A stretch of DNA of 17,080 nucleotides from an uncultured Atopostipes sp. GTDB lineage: Bacteria > Bacillota > Bacilli > Lactobacillales > Carnobacteriaceae_A. Below, piece by piece: positions 14,038-17,080 of the stretch (positions within the stretch are counted from its first letter, which is position 1; every line of letters begins with the position of its first letter). The stretch is taken from positions 1-17,080 of the forward strand of contig CAJUOQ010000041.1 of NCBI GenBank assembly GCA_910588235.1, given 5' to 3'. The notes below the pieces were generated by a model. That model did not search any database and had not been told where the DNA came from. It worked only from the letters and a program-made list of their open reading frames with translations. Position numbers and translations under genes: made by a program.

Positions 14038-14185
14038 GAATTTGTACGTTCGATTTTTACCTTTTATTTAAAGAATAGAATCAGCAGGACGATAAAAATG
14101 ATTATAGATGCCTTCGTTAAAGGGGAATAGACGCTTGTTTCTTAACTGAAACTTTATGAAAGGATTTAGAATTCAACAGATAAAG

Positions 14186-14194
14186 TGTTAAGAT
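14186..14194 (+). promoter_or_regulatory. Extended -10 promoter of the LacI-family regulator gene
   Basis: TGTTAAGAT has the TGn extension and five of six -10 consensus bases, placing transcription start near 14201, about 28 bases before the TTG start. No good -35 is seen. A 12-bp perfect palindrome TACTAATTAGTA (14211-14222) lies in the short leader and could be an autoregulatory contact, though it lacks the central CG of the sites upstream of the alpha-glucosidase. Confidence 0.45.
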
Positions 14195-14228
14195 ACCCAT
14201 AGATGTCTAATACTAATTAGTAAAGTAG

Positions 14229-15251
14229 TTGATTAAATTGATTACCATAGAAGATGTAGCAAAAAGAGCGAATACATCAATTGCTACTGTTTCACGCGTT
14301 TTAAATAAAAAAACAGGCTATTCTGAGAAAACGAAATTAAAAGTGCAGGAAGCGATTGAAGAGCTGGGTTATGAGTCCAACGCTATTGCTCGAAGTTTAA
14401 AAAACAAAAAAACAAATACCATAGGCGTTCTAGTTCCCAATGTCTCCAGTATGCTGTCCAACGAAATTTTAAATGGAATCGAAGAATATGCGCATACCAA
14501 TGGCTACAGTGTATTGACGAGTTATACGTATTCTGATTCAGAGAAAGTGATGAAGTCTTTAAAAACTTTTAATGAACAGCGAGTCGAGGGCTTAATTTTT
14601 GTAAGTGATTTCTTTTTACCGGAATATTATGAATATATCCGAGATCGAGAGATGCCGATCGTCTTAACCGCGGCGGAAAGTCCTGATTATCCTTTATCAT
14701 TTATTAAAGTCGATGATTTTAAAGCTTCTTATGATGCAGTGTCTTATTTGATTGCAAAAGGGCATGAAAAAATTGGGATGATTAGTGCTAATCCCCAAGT
14801 ACATCCAACTGCTGCTGGAAAATCAAGGCTGGAAGGTTATAAAAAAGCGCTGCAAGATGCAGCTTTAAAGATTGAAGATCAACGAATTGTCTTTTGTGAT
14901 GGTTTTACTTTCCCAATCGGAAGAAATAAATTTAAAGAGTTAATTGAAAGGGCACCAGACATTACTGCCGTTTTTGCTAGTAGTGATGATCTAGCCGTTG
15001 GCGCTTTAAATATGGCGTATGAGTTGGGGATTCAAGTTCCTGAGGAAGTTTCGATTATAGGCTATGATAATATTCCTATCACAGAAATGGTATGGCCGCC
15101 ATTGGCTACAGTCTCTCAACCCTTAAAAAATATGGGGTATGAATCAACAAAAGAATTAATGAAAAAAATAGCAGACCCTGATAGAGAGGGCAATCATCGG
15201 TATATTGATCATGAAATCATTGAAAGAAAAAGTGTCGCTGATTTAAATTAA
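14229..15251 (+). CDS. malR: LacI-family transcriptional regulator, probable maltose regulator
   Basis: This 340-residue protein has the LacI plan: an N-terminal HTH (TIEDVAKRANTSIATVSRVL, about 6-25), a hinge with NAIARSLKNKKTNTIGVLVP (about 51-71), then a periplasmic-binding-like sugar sensor with PEEVSIIGYDNIP (about 273-286) near the C-terminal lobe. It most likely represses the maltose genes through the CG-centred palindromes at 9282-9675 and is released by an intracellular maltose derivative. A stop codon (TAG 14226-14228) lies directly before the first possible start, TTG at 14229; a second TTG is at 14238, and there is no ATG. The ribosome site is weak, so the regulator is probably made at low level. 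The glucokinase gene follows after about 90 bp. Confidence 0.88.
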   Translation: MIKLITIEDVAKRANTSIATVSRVLNKKTGYSEKTKLKVQEAIEELGYESNAIARSLKNKKTNTIGVLVPNVSSMLSNEILNGIEEYAHTNGYSVLTSYTYSDSEKVMKSLKTFNEQRVEGLIFVSDFFLPEYYEYIRDREMPIVLTAAESPDYPLSFIKVDDFKASYDAVSYLIAKGHEKIGMISANPQVHPTAAGKSRLEGYKKALQDAALKIEDQRIVFCDGFTFPIGRNKFKELIERAPDITAVFASSDDLAVGALNMAYELGIQVPEEVSIIGYDNIPITEMVWPPLATVSQPLKNMGYESTKELMKKIADPDREGNHRYIDHEIIERKSVADLN

Positions 15252-15340
15252 ACGTATAAACAACTAGATAGGCAGTTCTCATTTTTATTAGATCGTCTGA
15301 ACAAAATATTTATGTGAATGAAGATGGGAGAATGAATGTA

Positions 15341-16309
15341 TTGGATAAAAAGATAATAGGAATTGACTTAGGTGGAACGACTGCTAAGTTTGCGATTTTA
15401 AATCAACAAGGTGAAGTTCAAGCAAAGTGGAGTATCGAGACAGATATCTCAAATGAGGGCATAAATATTGTTCCCAATATGATTGAATCCATTAAACAGC
15501 AGCTAGAATTATCTCAATTGTCAACGGAAGATTTTATGGGGATTGGTATGGGATCACCTGGAACTGTGAACCGAGCAGACGGAACAGTGATTGGAGCGTA
15601 TAATTTAAATTGGAAAACATTACAACCAATTCGCCAGCAAATTGAAGCGGCTTTTGGCTTACCATTTTTTATTGATAATGATGCGAATGTCGCTGCATTA
15701 GGTGAGCAGTGGGTAGGTGCTGGGAATAATGAGCCAGATGTTGCTTTTATTACGTTAGGAACAGGCGTAGGCGGTGGTCTTATTTCTGATGGCAATTTGC
15801 TGCATGGTGCGATGGATGCTGCGGGTGAAATTGGACACTTAACTATTGAAACAAATGGCTATGCCTGTACATGTGGAAAAAAAGGGTGTTTAGAACAATA
15901 TACTTCAGCTACCGGTATTGTACGCATGGCTCGTGATATGGCAGATGCATTTACAGATTCATCGCAATTAAAAAGACAAATTGAGAGTGAACAAGTAGTA
16001 GATGCCAAAATGGTCTTTGATTTAGCCAAAGCAGGCGATGAGTTGGCAAATCAGGTAGTAGACCGTGCAGCTGTTTATTTAGGCATTGCTTTAGGAAACG
16101 TGGCGAATTTATTAAATCCTTCCACCATTGTTTTAGGCGGAGGCGTTTCGAAAGCGGGGCAATTCTTAGCGGACAAAGTTACCAAAGAAATTCAGCCCTT
16201 TTTATTCCCGACCATTCGTGAAGTCACGAAGATTAAAATTGCTGAACTAGGGAATGATGCCGGTGTTATCGGTGCAGCTTCTCTTGTTTTAAATGAAATG
16301 CAGAGATAA
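15341..16309 (+). CDS. glcK: ROK-family glucokinase
   Basis: This 322-residue cytosolic kinase phosphorylates glucose with ATP to give glucose-6-phosphate. The N-terminal IGIDLGGTTAKFAI (5-18) binds phosphate, IDNDANVAALGE (111-121) holds the catalytic Asp114, GTGVGGGLI (140-148) is the second nucleotide loop, and GEIGHLTIE (162-170) is followed by the ROK zinc motif CTCGKKGC (Cys176, Cys178, Cys183) with the GCLEQYTS sugar contact Glu185. TTG at 15341 is preferred: GGGAG (15326-15330) is ten bases upstream and gives MDKKIIGIDLGG, the usual length. An ATG at 15332 is too close to that site, and the GTG at 15314 precedes it. It follows the LacI-type regulator and uses the free glucose released by the alpha-glucosidase. 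Confidence 0.88.
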   Translation: MDKKIIGIDLGGTTAKFAILNQQGEVQAKWSIETDISNEGINIVPNMIESIKQQLELSQLSTEDFMGIGMGSPGTVNRADGTVIGAYNLNWKTLQPIRQQIEAAFGLPFFIDNDANVAALGEQWVGAGNNEPDVAFITLGTGVGGGLISDGNLLHGAMDAAGEIGHLTIETNGYACTCGKKGCLEQYTSATGIVRMARDMADAFTDSSQLKRQIESEQVVDAKMVFDLAKAGDELANQVVDRAAVYLGIALGNVANLLNPSTIVLGGGVSKAGQFLADKVTKEIQPFLFPTIREVTKIKIAELGNDAGVIGAASLVLNEMQR

Positions 16310-16314
16310 TAAAT

Positions 16315-16361
16315 ACTAGTGCTAGTGGATGGAATTCATTCACTGGCACTAGTTTTGTTTT
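16315..16361 (+). terminator. Rho-independent terminator after glucokinase
   Basis: ACTAGTGCTAGTG (16315-16327) pairs with CACTGGCACTAGT (16341-16353), a 13-bp stem with one G-U pair and a 13-base loop, followed by TTTGTTTT. It ends the regulator-glucokinase transcript and, being between convergent genes, may also limit the minus-strand transcript. Bases 16362-16490 show nothing further. Confidence 0.85.
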
Positions 16362-16490
16362 AGATAAAAAACATACAAAAGTTCTTTTTACGGGACAATA
16401 TTTTTTAACCATAAAAGTATACCTATGTAGGATGAAGCAGACAATACTTTGGATTGACGCCGACCTAATTACTTTATTGATTCACTCATG

Positions 16491-17021
16491 TCAACTTTCC
16501 CATTCTTCACGCAAAACACCCATTCGAATTGAATCGTAATAATGTTCATTATAATATCGGACTTTTCTTATTCTTGCTTCCATCTTCATCCCTAACTTTT
16601 CGCCAACCCGAATCATACGTTTATTGCCAGACCAGGTCGTAAACCCGACACGTACCAGTGGGAGGGTATTAAACAAATGATTGATCCATATTTTTAACGC
16701 ACGAGTTCCTATACCTTTTCCCCAGTTGCGAGATTCATAGAGAAGGATTCCTGTTTCTAACCATTTTGAAGGCTGATGTTCCCAATAATACGTCACAACT
16801 CCTATAAAAACTCCATTCATTTCAACTGCCCAACAATCTTGTTGCTTAACCCAAGAATCGGATTCTTCCATAAACTCCTTATACGTCTTTGAAGTGTGAG
16901 GATAGTAGGGAGCGTCCCATTTTTTCCATTCAGGAGCTTCTTTTTTATAAACAAGTTCCCAAATATTAATTAAGTCTTTTTCTTCAATGGGGCGAATAGT
17001 TAATTCTTTATCTTTATACAT
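16491..17021 (-). CDS. GNAT-family N-acetyltransferase (RimJ/RimL-like)
   Basis: This 176-residue cytosolic acetyltransferase transfers an acetyl group from acetyl-CoA to an amine. The N-terminus KELTIRPIEEKDL is typical of the RimJ/RimL-like group. The acetyl-CoA-binding loop RNWGKGIGTRAL (98-109) carries the Q/RxxGxG/A pattern, and the late block NKRMIRVGEKLGMKMEARIRK matches the family's N-x-x-x-x-x-V-x-E-K-L-G-F motif. It is the only minus-strand gene, convergent with glucokinase. The start is uncertain: ATG at 17021 has AGGTG only two bases upstream, and an in-frame GTG at 17039 has AGAGG one base upstream; the ATG gives the usual family N-terminus. The substrate (a ribosomal protein, an antibiotic or another amine) cannot be told from sequence. 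Confidence 0.8.
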   Translation of the reverse strand: MYKDKELTIRPIEEKDLINIWELVYKKEAPEWKKWDAPYYPHTSKTYKEFMEESDSWVKQQDCWAVEMNGVFIGVVTYYWEHQPSKWLETGILLYESRNWGKGIGTRALKIWINHLFNTLPLVRVGFTTWSGNKRMIRVGEKLGMKMEARIRKVRYYNEHYYDSIRMGVLREEWES

Positions 17022-17080
17022 GACACCTGAATAATTCACACCTCTAATTTTTGAGGCAGTTTTAGTTTTTAGTTCTATAA

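Noticed and set aside
14095..14130. Short peptide frame (ATGATTATAGATGCC onward, 10 codons)
   Set aside because: No ribosome site, no context and a chance-level length.

Overview
The window is AT-rich and gene-dense, with Bacillota-style features: strong AGGAGG-type ribosome sites, GTG and TTG starts, CcpA-like cre sites, T-tailed hairpin terminators and several PTS components. The gene content (glucose-family PTS EIICB, a MapP-like phosphatase, ROK glucokinase, ascorbate-type PTS with a PRD regulator) suggests a fermentative member of the Lactobacillales, perhaps Enterococcaceae or Carnobacteriaceae. That placement is inferred from content only. All genes are on the plus strand except a GNAT acetyltransferase at the right edge. 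No rRNA, tRNA, CRISPR array or intact mobile element was seen.

Region 1 (1-6001) is one catabolic operon bounded by hairpin terminators. A cre-like site and an extended -10 promoter precede an MtlR-type PRD/EIIB/EIIA regulator. Then come a stand-alone EIIB, an ascorbate-family EIIC, a small TPR-like protein, a class II ketose-bisphosphate aldolase and a small P-loop kinase. The order suggests PTS import of a sugar or polyol as its phosphate, a second phosphorylation by the kinase, and aldol cleavage to triose-type products. There is no separate EIIA gene; the only EIIA domain is the C-terminus of the regulator. The substrate cannot be named from sequence, and this is the best candidate here for an undescribed pathway.

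Region 2 (6002-9263) is a patchwork: about 400 bp with no convincing gene, an SDR dehydrogenase behind a perfect CRP/FNR-like palindrome, a lipoprotein gene cut by one in-frame TAG, and a DarG-like macro-domain gene cut by TAA and TAG. Three premature stops in two adjacent genes, with reading frame otherwise kept, suggest recent decay by substitution.

Region 3 (9264-16361) is a maltose-type utilisation cluster. A regulatory region of about 500 bp holds four LacI-family operator/cre-like sites, one a perfect 22-bp palindrome. It precedes a GH13 alpha-glucosidase, a MapP-like maltose-6'-phosphate phosphatase and a MalT-like PTS EIICB. After a hairpin and a new promoter come a LacI-family regulator and a ROK glucokinase. 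Together they form a coherent route: maltose to maltose-6'-P (PTS), to maltose (MapP), to two glucose (GH13), to glucose-6-P (glucokinase). The EIIA for this transporter must come from elsewhere. A convergent GNAT gene ends the window.
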